DNA from: Ottelia alismoides
Taxonomy: Eukaryota > Streptophyta > Magnoliopsida > Alismatales > Hydrocharitaceae
Assembly (NCBI GenBank): GCA_037367405.1
Contig: JAZKJV010003259.1
Span: 558,001-622,000 of the forward strand
DNA length: 64,000 bases
Reading direction: 5' to 3'
Shown: positions 45,603-57,932 of the stretch, one piece after another
Layout: every line of letters starts with the position of its first letter
How positions within the stretch are numbered: position 1 is the stretch's first letter
Notes under the pieces: generated by a model
What the model was told of the DNA's origin: nothing
Database searches by the model: none
The model's input: only the letters and a program-made list of their open reading frames with translations
Position numbers and translations under genes: made by a program

Positions 45603-48600
45603 TTTGTTTAACTTGAAAATCGAGTGGTCTTGTGTTCCACACAAGGCGGAAACACAATCATCGAATCGACCACACGAAATCCAGGTTAAAACAACAATTA
45701 ACCCGCAACACATGATCAAACAATAAAAAGCAAATGCGGTGTTAAAATTTATTATAACTCTACAACAAAGATGTGTATAGTGTGCAAGTATCTGTAGAGT
45801 GTCAAACACAAGGAACATGCAGGTAGATCGAGGCAAAAGAAAGCACAAAAGTGAATGTGATGTATTTGTCAATAAGTGTGCCATTTTTGTTAGTTTTTTA
45901 TTTTTTATTTTTGTTTTTGATTTTATATTTTTATATTTTGATTTTTACTTTTCTGACTTTGTATTTTCTTTTTTAATATTTTATATTTTTACATTTTCTT
46001 TTTCTTTTAAATGAAAATATAAAGCTATATAGAGTATATATGCAATATAGGTAAGAGAGAAATAATATATATATATATATATATGAAAATAGGTAAACAT
46101 AATCAAAATAAAGGAAATAAAATATTTTGAGGTTATATATAAATTTTTACTATATTTATATTTTTTTCCAGGATTTTGCTAATTTTCATAAAATTTTAAA
46201 GTCAAAAATACCCAAAATAGGGTTTAGAATAAACATCCAAAATTAAATTGAAGATAAAAATATCAAATAGAGTAAAAAATTCTCTAAATTAATTTTAATA
46301 AAAATATAACCATACAAAGAAAATATGCAATGGAAAATATAATTTTTGGATTTTTCAAGAACTTTTTATATTTTTATAAGCATTTTAGGGGGGGTTCATT
46401 TTTTATGAGTTTTCTTTTATATTTTTTAAATTTTTTGCTCTGGAGTTGTAAAATACTTAAATAAATAAGAAATATATTTTTTTGGAATTTTTTAAAAGAT
46501 TTTATACTTTTTATGTATTTTCTATTGCAAACAGGGGCAAAAGGTGGAGTTTTTTTATTTTTATAAATACTAAAAGTCTTAAATGTATAATAAAAATATG
46601 TGCGCAAGATCAATGATACATGAACACAATGCTATTTTTTGGGATTTTTTGAGTTATATACATGCATGAAATAAATAGAGGAAACAAAAAGAAACTACAC
46701 TACTGGTAGGGGTATTTTTTTTATTTTTTTAAAGTTCAGGGGTACCCACTTAATGGTCAAGTGGTAGTACAGTGTGTCTGCCACACAAAAGACTAGGGTT
46801 TAAATCCCACTCTTACAATATGACGAGCGTCTTACTACCCTTGTTAATTTAATCAAATTAATGGTCAAAATAATGCGTTGTCGTTCATTGCAGTCGAATA
46901 ATAAGAGCTAATCAAAAACCACGTTCAATTAAAGTCAAATCAATTTTGAGCGGTAAATGTATTTTACTTGGGCAAGCCCAAGGTTGAACTCAGGGAGGAA
47001 GTTGTCTCCTTAGGTAGATTTTAAGCAAATTTCAAAGATCGGATTTCCAGGTGATATATTTTTTTGGATCTTTTTCAATATATTTTATGCAAGAATAAAA
47101 TACACAAGCAAAATCGGGCCAGTTTCCAAGTTAATTCTGAAAGGAGGTCAAATTGATTTCAAAAATTATGAAACTTGGCCCGATGGTGAAATATGATGAA
47201 ATTAGGCTACCCTAATTTTGTTAGATTTTTCTAACACTAGATGAATTTACTGTGAATTAGAAGTGAATGTAAGGTGATTTTAACTGAAGTAATTTTAATA
47301 AATACCAAATCATAATATTTTCAGATATAAAAATTATTATAGATAAGTCTAAGTGTGAAGAATCCAAGAAAATTAATAGACCTAAATTTCTACGTGAAAT
47401 GGACCTCCTAAAAATCAATTAAGAAAATCACAAGATGATTTATTCAGGCCTAGAGGTACGTGCAAATGAGATGATTTTTGGAAACAGTGTTAACTTAATT
47501 ATCCTAAGTCTAATTTGAATTTTTGGTGATTTTTGAGTCACAGAGAAATCACTACAAATTAAAAAGCATAAATGGGCAAAATATGGCAAAATTCCACCAA
47601 TTAATTAATAATAAAATCCACTTCTTTTACGAAAATATGCTAAATATCACATATGAAAGAAGACAAATTAAGCTACACAATGCAATTTTCAAACTTGAAA
47701 ATGAGTTGAAATGAATGCCTAAAGATGCATGCAAAGACAGGGGCCTAACTGTAATTACAGAAAATAAAATTGATTAAAAGTAAATATGCTGACATGGACT
47801 AATGTGCAATTACCTATAATGAGGGGAGTAGATGTGCAAAATACCCACAGAACACGTACGCCTTACGTGGGATCTCCTGGCAGGGATTGGAATGCAAATA
47901 TGAAAACCTCTAGGTGCCTCGCTACAAAATACCCAAGATGCACGAGCCAACCACGCGGGGATCCAGGCTCGGTGGACTTTGGAGGCTCGGACTTGGCTCG
48001 GATGAGGCTCGGATGTAGGCTTGGCTTGCTTCGGATTATCCGAGCCTGATGGTCGAAGGAGAGGCTCGGAATAGGCAACGTGGCGTGCTCTAGACCGTGG
48101 ATCAAGTGATGATCCAACGGGTGCTGGTTGCAGGTGCGTGGAGTACGATGACCCGTTGGATAAAACTGGAACTCAAAGAAGGGGGACACGTGGATGATCA
48201 AGCACCGCTGGATCTGGAAGAATCCAATGGTCCTCTGAAGCTCTGACGAATGGCTATGTGGCACGATCAGGTGCGTAGGATCCTCCTGATCCTACGGCTG
48301 CAGAGTGAATGCGACATGGCATCCTTCGTACCGTCCGATCAAGGAGATCGGACGGTTGCTGCTCTTCGTCTTCACCCGGCCCGCCGCCTCATGCGGCGGG
48401 GAAGGCTGTGCTCCGACGAACAAGCTCCGACTCTGCCTCTCCCTCAGGACGTCGATGAAAATCGCCGGTGGCTCCCAAATAGCTGGAACGACTCGCGGAG
48501 GTGCGGTGGAGCTATCGGAGGTCTTGGATGATGTTGAACTGCTCCGAGGAGCGGTGACGATTAAGCTCAAAGGAGCTTCGATGAGGCTTCCAGCCAGTCA

Positions 48601-49327
48601 TACATTGGAGTACCTGCAGGTGGTTAATGGATAGCCGAGGAGTGCGGGTGTGTCCATGAAATGCTCGTGAGTGTGGAGTGAGGCCTGAATGGGGATGAAG
48701 TGGTTCGGTGATCATACTCCGCCAAGGTGGCGGAGCTTGTGCCAGCGTAGGGTGGAATACATCGTCGGGGTTAAGGAAATGGTGAGCGAAGATGCCAGCT
48801 CCGATGCGAAGCTCGGAGGATGGCTGACAGAGCGTGATGTGGAGTATGGATGACGAATAAAATCGGATATAGATTGAGAAAAATAAGAAGAAGATCGGGA
48901 GAGTTATGGAGGAGCCTACATGGGGAATGGAGCTCGACGAATTGCTCCTGGTCACCGCTCGAGGGACGGTAGCGGACCCGAGCTCAAGCAGCTCGTCAGA
49001 GAAGCTACAGCATGGCTTGGGACATTGTGGATCTCGTCGGAGGTGGAGGCCTATCTTCACTCGGTTTCTCACTCAATTGTTGTCACAAATGGGTGGTAAT
49101 GAGCTCCAGGATACCTCTCGTAATGGCAGATGGGGATGAAGGTGGCCAAAGGCAGAGTATTTATAGGTTGGAGATGGCAGCATAGGTGGTGAAGTGGTAA
49201 AGTTGGTGGGCGTCGTGGAGCGAGGTGGACAGTGTTCATGGTGATCGAGGGGGTTGGCGAGGATGAGGGAAGAGTGAAGTGTGTTGTGAAGGTGAAGGAA
49301 GCCGGTGAGGGTGGACGGCGTGGCTCC

Positions 49328-52300
49328 TGATGAATCTCGTATTCATCACTCTAAATCTCATTTATTAAGCTCAAATCCCTCAAAATCAACAGCATTCTGG
49401 CATCTATTTTGCATAATTAGCATTCATGCATGTTTCCATAAGAATTGCATTTTAGCACAAAAATCTGCACAAAATAAGAAGCCAAAAATCCAAGCCAAAA
49501 TGACCTGTAAATAAGCCTAACTTCCCAGATTTTTAACTCATTCATGCTAACTCCGAATGACTCAAAATCAATTCCACTGTGTACATATCACTAACACGTA
49601 TAAAGGAAAAATACAAAAAAATAACTAACCCAAATAAGTGGACCAAAAACCCAAACCCTAATTTCCGGTTTTTCAGACTAAAAGCCACATATCTTCTCCA
49701 TCCAGTGTCCGATTTAATCCTACTCACTTTTGAACTAATGTGCATTCAATTACCTTCAAAACAAGACCAAGTTCAAGTGAATCGGAGCTCATATGTGAAA
49801 GTTGGGTTTTGGGCCTCTTTTGTACAGTGTATATTTTTCGCGGTTTTGACCTTGTATTTTATATTTTCTTAATCAATAAAAATCCAAAAAAATTAGATTA
49901 ATGTGTCTTTATTTATCTTTGATTTTACCGTAATTTTTCCAGATTTTTTATCGTGTTTAAAAATGACATAAAAATTATAAAACCCAAAAATCAAGGTATT
50001 CTATGTACATAGGATACCCCAAAAATTCACTTTTTACATTTGACCGATTTTGGTTTGATGTCTTCATGAAAGTTGTAGATCTCGTCGAGACGAGCATTTT
50101 TCGTGAAGGAACTTTTTCGATCCGAGGTCAATTGCTATTTTTTATCGATTTTACAAAGTATTTTAATTTCGAATTTTGTGGGGCTGACACGTGGCCGCAC
50201 ATGGTGCCGCCACGTGTCAGTCATTTTTGGGCTTTATATATATCGGTTTTTATTTATTTAAAAAAAATATAAAAAAAATAAAAAAAGGGGACGCACGTGC
50301 GTCGCACGTGCCTTCCCAGGCACGTGCTCCGCACGTGCCTCCACCGGCTCCCCATCTCGCCGCCACGTGGCATGAGCAGGACCACCCGATCTTGGCCGAT
50401 CGGACGGTGCCTGCTCATCGTCCTCCTCAGCCTCCTTTGGAAAGCCACCGCCGCCTCCTTCGTGATCTCCGCCGCCCGTGAATCTCGGTCGCCGCCCCCC
50501 CCCAAATCTCGCGCCGATTCCCCATCGCCCCGATCTCCCTCGAATCTCGCCGCCGCCCTCTTCAAATCAAAACCCCCAAATCGAATCCCCCTCCCGATTT
50601 GCTTCCTTCGCTGGCCAAACCCCCTTGCTATTTAAACCCCTGCCGACCTCAAAGCAAATGATCCGCCGATTGCACCGCGACAGAGGACCTACGGGGTGAC
50701 AGGCCGTAGGTCCCTCTTCCTCGACGAGATCCGACCTCCCTGGTCGTTATCACGCCTCCGCGCGTGTCTCTGCTCCGGCCCCCGTCGACCGCCGTCGAGC
50801 CAGTTATCATCGTCAACCTCTACACCGCCGTTCAACGCCGCTCGCCTCATCTTCACCTGCCACCCTCACGCCTCGACTACTCCGACAACAGCGCCACCAC
50901 CAGACGCCAACTCCGCCATCGTCATCAACTTCCAGCTGCTGCGAACTCCAACGCTACCTTCAACGACGCTCCACCGTTCGACTACCTTCGACAACACCCA
51001 TCACCGCCCCGATTCCATCTTCATCGACGACAACCGCCACTCCAACGCCTCCTCCGCCTGGGCAGCCTTCGACACAGTACCTTCTCCGACAAACCGCTAC
51101 GACAACCGCCGCGCCTTCATCAACGCCTCGACACAACCGGAGCCCCGCGCTTCGGCCACTACTCGGCCATCACCGTCGCCCCCTCGCCATCGACGACACC
51201 TGCTCCGCTCCACCTCCGCCCAACCACCGTAGGAGGCGGTGGTTCTCCATCGCCACTGGCCCTCCGCCGCGACAGCTCCGCTACCGCCTCAGCCAGCGGC
51301 CGGGCCCAAAGCCCGAGGCCCCCCCGCATGCCCCTCGCACGTGCGTGGGGGAACGTCTCCAGCAAGCTATCTCCCAGGGTCACGTGCGTGGCACGTGACT
51401 TCTGGGTAAATTACGAAGAAGCTCCTCGGGAGATAACTATATTGCACTTCAGTCCAGAGACTCAAGGAGCACGTGCACCGCACGTGCTCCCTTGGAAAAA
51501 TTGCAGAAAGACCCTGGTTTTATTGGTAATTGCTCTTAAGTCCCCCTGCAGCTTTTATATTTTATTTAATTATTTACATCTGTACCCCTGCATTCCCATT
51601 GTGTTTCGAACATCTTATCTACATTATTTTCTTAATCCAAAAATTGCATGATGTTGGTTAATTGATCCTCTACGCTTTGACATGTTGTGGGTATTTTTGT
51701 GACGGACGGTTAATTAATAAATATTTGTTTTGTGAAAATTGGCATATTTTACCTATTTTCTGCTCTGAAATTGATAATTGATTACCCGTTGCTCTAAAAA
51801 TTCCCGAAAAATCACACATTGTAGAATTAATTATTCTTCACATTGTGCCCAAAAAATTTTGCATTTGCATGCATATTTTGTCCTGTAAAAATCATTTTGC
51901 ATCTTTTAGTGTTTATTTTTTAGTAGGTATTAAACCCCACATTTTCGAGGTTTAGGATTTTTCTGAGATCCGTCACCTAGTGATAGATCTCAGATAATTT
52001 TGGTCCTTGAAAATAAGTAGGTTTGATATTTATTAAAATTAAATATTAATAATCATTTTGTTTACATTTAAAAATCCAAAAAAAATTCATATTGCATCCA
52101 AAAATTCCAAAAAAAATTACAGTGCTCTCATTTCATTATAATTTATGCCAAGTTTCGTATTTTTCGGACATCATTTGAAAGTAATTTACATTTTAGTCCC
52201 TAAAATAAGGCCAAAGTTGCATTTTGCATCCTCTATTGCATTGAAAATTCCAAAAAAAAGACCGCCTTGAAAACCGAACACGAACTTTGATAGAATTAAT

Positions 52301-52488
52301 TCTAGGTTGTTCCTTTGCCTCCTTGTGATCGACCTTGGGACTTGCCCAAGTAAAACAAACATAAAACCACGAGATTAAAAAAATTGAATAAATCATTTGT
52401 GGTATTTTCTTGACCGTTTCCGATTGCCGCCTACAACGCACGACACGATAAAAACAACTTCTTAAAAGCGCAATTTACGGATTCGTCA
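49328..52488 (+). repeat. 5' LTR of the Athila-derived element
   Basis: 3161 bp. AT-rich first 850 bp, a GC-rich middle (50280-51420) with many CACGTG boxes, then AT-rich. A TATTTAAAC at about 50628 precedes a 10-bp hairpin (50685-50713). Near 52328 is GATCGACCTTGGGACTTGCC, the counterpart of motifs at the same place in the other LTRs. Confidence 0.93.
50628..50636 (+). promoter_or_regulatory. Likely LTR promoter TATA-type element
   Basis: CTATTTAAACCCC lies about 330 bp after a cluster of CACGTG boxes and about 50 bp before a stable hairpin. The composition and spacing suit an LTR core promoter. The same sequence is in the right LTR near 59240. Confidence 0.4.
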
Positions 52489-52490
52489 GA

Positions 52491-52508
52491 TGGCGCCGTT
52501 GCCGGGGA
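52491..52508 (+). other. Primer-binding site, Athila type
   Basis: TGGCGCCGTTGCCGGGGA begins two bases after the LTR. This is the characteristic primer site of Athila and related Ty3/gypsy elements in plants. Confidence 0.9.
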
Positions 52509-53708
52509 GGCAAACGGCTTAGATTTTTATCTGAAAATTTTTGTTCGGTTTTCCGCATTCGGGTAGTCTGACCCCCGAAATTTTCATTGTAAATCCCCAA
52601 AATTTTTTTTCTTTCAGCATTTATTTTTGATTATTTTCTAAGTCACTCTCTTACATTCTCTCTCTTATTTTTTCTTGCGAGGTACCCGGCGCACGTGGAG
52701 CGGTTTTTCAAGGAACCGACGCATCTTCACCGATATCCGAAGAAACCGCAATTAAATTTAGTTCGAGTCAAGTCGTGAGAGAGCGTAGAGTCTAGGTTTT
52801 CAATTTCTGCACTTTTAATTTCTGTTCATTTATAGCGGTGTCCGTTTGGACTCTCGCGTGTGTAAAAAGACCTTGAACTTTATTTGTGGTGTGTCGTGGC
52901 CTGTTTCACTCTCCGGTGAGGTGAGGCCCGACTTGAGTGGCGAATAGGATAAACCTGCACATACGGCTCTCAGAGCATTTATATTTTTGCTTGTGTTCGT
53001 AGGATCTTAAGCCACACTGCACTTAATTGAGACGCACATAGATCGTTCAACTTAGCCAAATTTAACTCAATTCTTTCCCGCTAATAGAACTTTCTGCTTA
53101 GGTGCGGTTTTCATCGGCTTGCATTCCATATAGAATAAATTTAAATTTCTGTCTAGCATCCCACATGAAGATTGCGAGGATTCACTGTAAGTCTTCTAAC
53201 TAAGCATTCATCATAGTTTTCCGCGTGCATCGGATTTTCCCGAATTCCTCTCTCTTGTTTTATAACATAACTTTAAAGGAAATTGGGACTGGACGGTAGA
53301 CGTGTATTTGTGCTCATCTAATTTTTCAGTGATCACCTCATTAAAATCGGGACTGCTAAATATATCTGATCTCAAATAACCCATAAAATCAAGAATTTTT
53401 GCGGGAGAGCAACCCCGACCTTGGATGATTTTATTTTTCTGAGTAAGCGAGAAACGACACTTAAGGATGGAGCCCAAATCCAAAATCTCAGCTCACTAAA
53501 TTTTTGCCAAGATTGAATTATCACCAACTAAAATTGAAAAGATAATAGCCGAAATCTTACGGCTTCATTGTGTGAGTTGGTGAACCCGGGGTTTGATTTG
53601 TGTTTGTATTGGTGTGCGTGAACCGATATCGAAGATCAATAGCCGCACATTTGATAAATTTGCTGTCCCATACAATCATATCTCTCATTTCTTGATTTTA
53701 ATCTCATC
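52509..53708 (+). other. Leader of the Athila-derived element, non-coding
   Basis: About 1.2 kb between the primer site and the first ORF. No long frame was seen. Long leaders are usual in Athila elements. Confidence 0.6.
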
Positions 53709-55280
53709 ATGGAAATTTTTCCAAATTTCAGATCCAACCCATCATTTCTCTCAACTCCTTCAAAAATGACCGAACACCACTACGAAAACAAATCTATGTC
53801 GGTTTGGCCCAAATCCACTACTTCCTCTTCGTTTAATCCTCCAACATTTGCGGGAAGCTTTCAACCGCAAATGACTTCGACCTCATTGAATCCTTTCTCA
53901 AATCATCCAACCACACCATCTTGGACTGAACCGTCTTATTCTCACTCTCTCTCCAATAAAACATTTCAAGATCAAAATCTCTTTAAATCCCATGACTGGC
54001 AGAGAACCCAAACCCAGATGGAAAGACATGCGCTTAATGATCATCATCGTTGGATTGACCATGACAGACCCCTTGTCAGACATGATACTCATACAGAGGA
54101 CTGGACTGAACTCCTAGACACATATAAACCCTGTATGTTGGCTCCACAATATCAAGATCTGACTAATAATGATCAAAGGATTGAACTCTACTCAGATAAA
54201 ATACACATGCCTGGATCATATGAGCAACCTCCTTCCATAATTTTGGAGGGGAATTTTTCAAGAAAAAATCATGTAATGGATATTTCAAGAAATTCTCCTC
54301 TCCACACGTACAGAAAAATAGAAGACGGAATCATTGAACAAAATCCGAGTGCTCCCATGATTGATCATGAACAAAATTGTGAGGATAATGTTTCGAGGAT
54401 AAAAACAAGATTCGAATTGATGGAGGACAAATTTCAAAAATTTGCCGACCGAGTAATCTCATTCTATGGTGGATCGGGTGTAAAACTAAATGAGGAAATG
54501 ATTGGATTCCATGATGAAAATTTTGAGGATATTCAAAGACCTAGGGATGACTCCAATATCAAAACTTCTTCTCATGACTATGCCTCTGACCCAAACTCTA
54601 AATATCAAGGCCCCTTCTCATCTAAGGAAGACACCACATCGCCACACCACACAGAAAATACAAAAAAATTTGAAAATCTAGAAAATCTCATAAAAATTGA
54701 ATCTGAAGAAGATCTGAGGAATTTGGATCCTGCTATTCGGGAAGCACTGGAAAAATACTTGATTTTTGAACTTCCCATTATAAAGGCCATTGAACACTTC
54801 CCTGACCTTAAGAAATTTCTAATGGACAGATTAATCATCAAAAAGTCAGGAAGGATTAGAACAAAAACTGAAAGACATATCCTGTCAATGGCCTCCTCCT
54901 TGGTGTTGAGGAGAAAAACCAAGAGCAGCATAGTGAAGCGGTTGCCTAGATTTGACTGCAAAATCAAAGACACAATTTTCACACATGCTCGTATTGATGA
55001 CGATTCACCGATCAATATCCTCCCGACCTCTGTATTTCACGAACTCAAACTCGGGCCAATTCGGAAGATACGAGAGATTGTTCAATTGGCAGATCGATCG
55101 ATAAAAAGGCCGAGAGGAACCATTTCTGTCATCATGAAATTCCAAGGTGCTTCGCTCAAGGTAGAATTCACGATCATTGACATCGAGCATCAAGGAGAAT
55201 TCACCCAGTCTCCAATCATTCTCGAAAACCATTCTTGGCATTGGCCAAGGCGAGTATCGATTGTGAGACGCGGGAAATAA
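53709..55280 (+). pseudogene. Athila-derived gag-protease-like ORF 1 (523 codons), frame lost at its end
   Basis: The N-terminal half (Ser/Thr/Pro/His-rich, residues 1-210) is unlike any gag I recognise. Residues about 225-250 (DNVSRIKTRFELMEDKFQKF) look like a coiled coil. Residues about 355-420 (HFPDLKKFLMDRLIIKKSGR) match the linker before the protease of Athila polyproteins. Residues about 430-515 match the retropepsin-like region: SPINILPTSVF, LADRSIKRPRG, and FTIIDIEHQGE followed by SPIIL. The motif that should hold the catalytic Asp-Ser/Thr-Gly reads DDDSP, so the usual Gly is missing. Just after SPIIL the frame is off by one base and the homologous continuation is in ORF 2. A one-base deletion near 55225 would explain this. 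Confidence 0.75.
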
Positions 55281-56245
55281 ATTTTACGGCATTGGAATCA
55301 CTACGAACTGATACAGTCTTTGAGGAAGCACGATTTTCTGAGGTAACCCATGAAGTCCCCAACAACCGCAACCATGAAATGGTAGAAGAGCCCTACCCCG
55401 CTGCTACACCTGAGATTGCGTTTGTTAATCAGACTATTGGTTTAGAGACTCTCCCCGATATCTCAATTCCCGCAGATTTCAAAATAGACAAATCTTTCTA
55501 CTACGATCCTGAGACATTTGCATGGTCGCACACTGGAGCAACCTACTCTGATTATCTTGACCAAATCCTCCCAAATCAAGAGTGCACCAACATTCAGGAA
55601 ACAAAGAACAAACACGTAGCCCGAACACCGACCAAGGAGAAGAATTTTAATGGCTATTCATCTGGGTACTCAAGTGAACCGACATCCTCACGAAACAAGA
55701 AAAAGAAAGTCACCTTTGATCTTTCGGAAGAGGAATCAGTTGATGATCCCTCATCAGGTCCGGAAAAGGTAGTCTACATGAGTGAAGTCTGTTCGGCATC
55801 TCTTAAGCCATTTCTTCGCAAGGATCCAAAATTCGATTCTCGTTGGACAACTCCCGTTCCTAATTATTACTCATCCAAAGCTGATGCTCCTACCTTTCAC
55901 AAGTACACTGGAATTATTTCTTATGAGCTGACTGAGAGTGGAGCATCTGAAGATTCATTTGAGGACAAACCGATTGATCTTAAAAATGAACGAATTTTGA
56001 GGAAACAATTGAATGAACAAAAAGACATGAAGATCTGGAGTATGTCCACTTTCAAATATTATTCCTCTGAGGATAACTCTAATGATGGCTACTTTTCATC
56101 TGACTCAAATATTTCATCTACTATCCATCATGATTTTTTTGAGGATGACACTGATAATGGTGGGGAATCGTATGCCTCATCTTCGACTCATCATTACGAT
56201 CTCCCACCGCAGGCTCACAAGAAGATCAGCCGTAAACCGCCTTAA
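55235..56245 (+). pseudogene. Continuation ORF 2: protease end plus long acidic Ser-rich tail (336 codons)
   Basis: The first residues (MALAKASIDCETREINF) continue the Athila protease end that ORF 1 loses, overlapping it by 46 bases in another frame. After that the sequence is acidic and serine-rich (EEESVDDPSSGPEK, YYSSEDNSNDGYFSSDSN), with a short basic run (RNKKKKVTF), and ends in KKISRKPP. I see no reverse transcriptase, envelope-like transmembrane segment or other known domain. It is unusual for the reading frame to stay open for about 320 codons past the protease. Translation may need frameshifting, or the protein may simply be broken. Confidence 0.65.
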
Positions 56246-56302
56246 TCATCGGCTACCCACCCTCCCTCCCGACCACATCGGTCTCCTTGTACAGCTTCTT
56301 CC

Positions 56303-56640
56303 TCTACTTAGGCCAAGGCCTAAGTATAGGGGGGACCGATGCCATCTATATATACCATCACACTCCGATCTCTAGCTCACTCCATATCCATCCTTCTTCT
56401 ATACTTAGGCTGACATAGCCTAAGTATAGGGGGAACCGCCACCCATCTATTTATACTCTCCTCATTTACATATCCCGTCCGCCTCTTTTTGCGCTCTTCT
56501 TCTATACTTAGACTATTCTCAGTCTAAGTATAGGGGGGCGAAACCGTGTATAATTTTACTCTCTTATGCTTAGCCCGAGCTATGTCTTCATTACGCTTCT
56601 TGTGCTCTGAGGACACAGCACTCGCTAAGTATAGGGGGGT
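56303..56640 (+). repeat. Tandem units of about 100 bp, each a hairpin plus polypurine tract
   Basis: TAAGTATAGGGGG(G) occurs at 56321, 56421, 56525 and 56626, and again at 57919 as the true tract before the LTR. The first three are preceded by an inverted copy of their own start: arms 56305-56314/56317-56326 (10 bp, 2-nt loop), 56400-56411/56417-56428 (12 bp, loop 5) and 56503-56514/56521-56532 (12 bp, loop 6). The fourth has a looser pair with a longer loop. The arms differ between units (TTAGGCC, TTAGGCT, TTAGACT) but stay complementary within each unit. Confidence 0.88.
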
Positions 56641-57918
56641 CTGTATATATACTATGTATATATTTTAGCCATACCTCGTACTTGCGCATAAGTCTATATG
56701 TATTTACGGGGTGGGTTTTCTTAAAAAAAAACAAACAAAAAAAACAGAAAAAGAAAAAGAAAAAAATTGTTTCTAACACTGACTTTGCCCAAAATTTTTG
56801 AAAAAAAAATGGCTTCTTATTCATTTAAAAAAAAAAATTTTGCATGCCACACACCTGCACTTCATCCAGCATTACATTCATTTGCATATGTGAGAAGTCA
56901 TTGGGTTCTGAACCGAGTTATGAGCCGAAACTGAGAGTGATCTAGACTTAACCTTAATCAACCTAATTTTCAGAGGAACTTCACCGAGAAATAGGATTTT
57001 AGAGTCTTCAGGTCTGTGACTTAATTCTTTGAGTTCCACATAACAATGCACAGAGTTTGACTCTTAGTGCCTAACCTGGTCTCTTCATTCTGGGTACAAC
57101 TCTGGAATAAGGAATTAATTTGTACTCTCGCACTATGCACTTAGCTCAACTCAAACATTTGTTGGAAGACTGTGTGAGTTTCTTTTCTGGTAGCGTGGAA
57201 ATCTAAAGACCGGAGTACGGGTTGAAATAAAGCTTCGGAAAAGGGATGGACGGCTGGGCACAATTTTTTCTAAGACCCCAAAAAATGTACGGAAACAAAA
57301 GATGCTATATCCGTAGGGGCAAAACAAGATCCAAGCAGAACCACCAAAAATTCCAAATACAAAGAAGCAACTACCAAATAAAATCTGACCAAAAAGGTCC
57401 AAGCTTCAAGAACCTGCAGATCTTGGTGGAGACTCGGCTACACTGGCCAGCTTCACAAGGAGAGGTGAACTACACTAATCACCCTCCAGTTCTTTTCTCA
57501 TTCTTCTAACTTCTCCCCCCAATTCGATTGTGAACACAGCGCGACAGACCTTAGAAGGAAATACCTGACTCCCCGAGGACGAGTTATTGGAGAGGAAGCT
57601 TATGCAGTAGTCCGGCATTCTGAGTGGGAAGAGCTAAAAACCTTTCACACACAAGAGTCGGTTATTCAATATTCAAAGAGTATACTTTGGAAAGATGATT
57701 GATCTAAGATGACTTCTGAGTTGAAACTGTAGCAATGATGTGTAGAACTTGAGGGCTGTTGATTTTAAAATCCTAAGTCTCACAGAAGTTCCGACACACA
57801 AATAATCCAAAGGTTGAGTTTAGGCTTACTTTCACCTTCAACTCATGGTCTTGGTATGGAACCCAATCTCATTTCACCTCATGGCATTTCTTTTTGATGC
57901 TCAGGGACGAGCATGGTT
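56641..57918 (+). other. 3' non-coding part of the Athila-derived element
   Basis: About 1.3 kb with short frames only, including A-rich and T-rich runs at about 56720-56840. Near 57530-57620 and 57700-57900 it resembles ordinary retrotransposon 3' sequence. No domain recognised. Confidence 0.5.
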
Positions 57919-57932
57919 TAAGTATAGGGGGA
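57919..57932 (+). other. Functional polypurine tract before the 3' LTR
   Basis: TAAGTATAGGGGGA directly precedes the LTR start at 57933, the position needed for plus-strand priming. It has no adjoining perfect hairpin, unlike the upstream copies. Confidence 0.8.

Noticed and set aside
46743..46815. Functional tRNA-Gly gene
   Set aside because: The acceptor stem does not pair, box B is altered and the sequence sits inside a SINE with a duplication.
48250..49139. Several 70-190-codon ORFs in the GC-rich part of solo LTR 4
   Set aside because: They overlap one another on both strands within an LTR and show no recognisable domain.
50696..51651. 178- and 295-codon ORFs in the LTR, also present in the other LTR
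   Set aside because: The region is GC-rich with few stops. Conservation merely reflects recent LTR duplication, and a one-base difference already changes the longer frame (214 codons in the right LTR). No domain is recognisable.
57246..57509. 87-codon ORF before the 3' LTR
   Set aside because: No similarity to any retroelement protein known to me, and the flanking sequence is non-coding.
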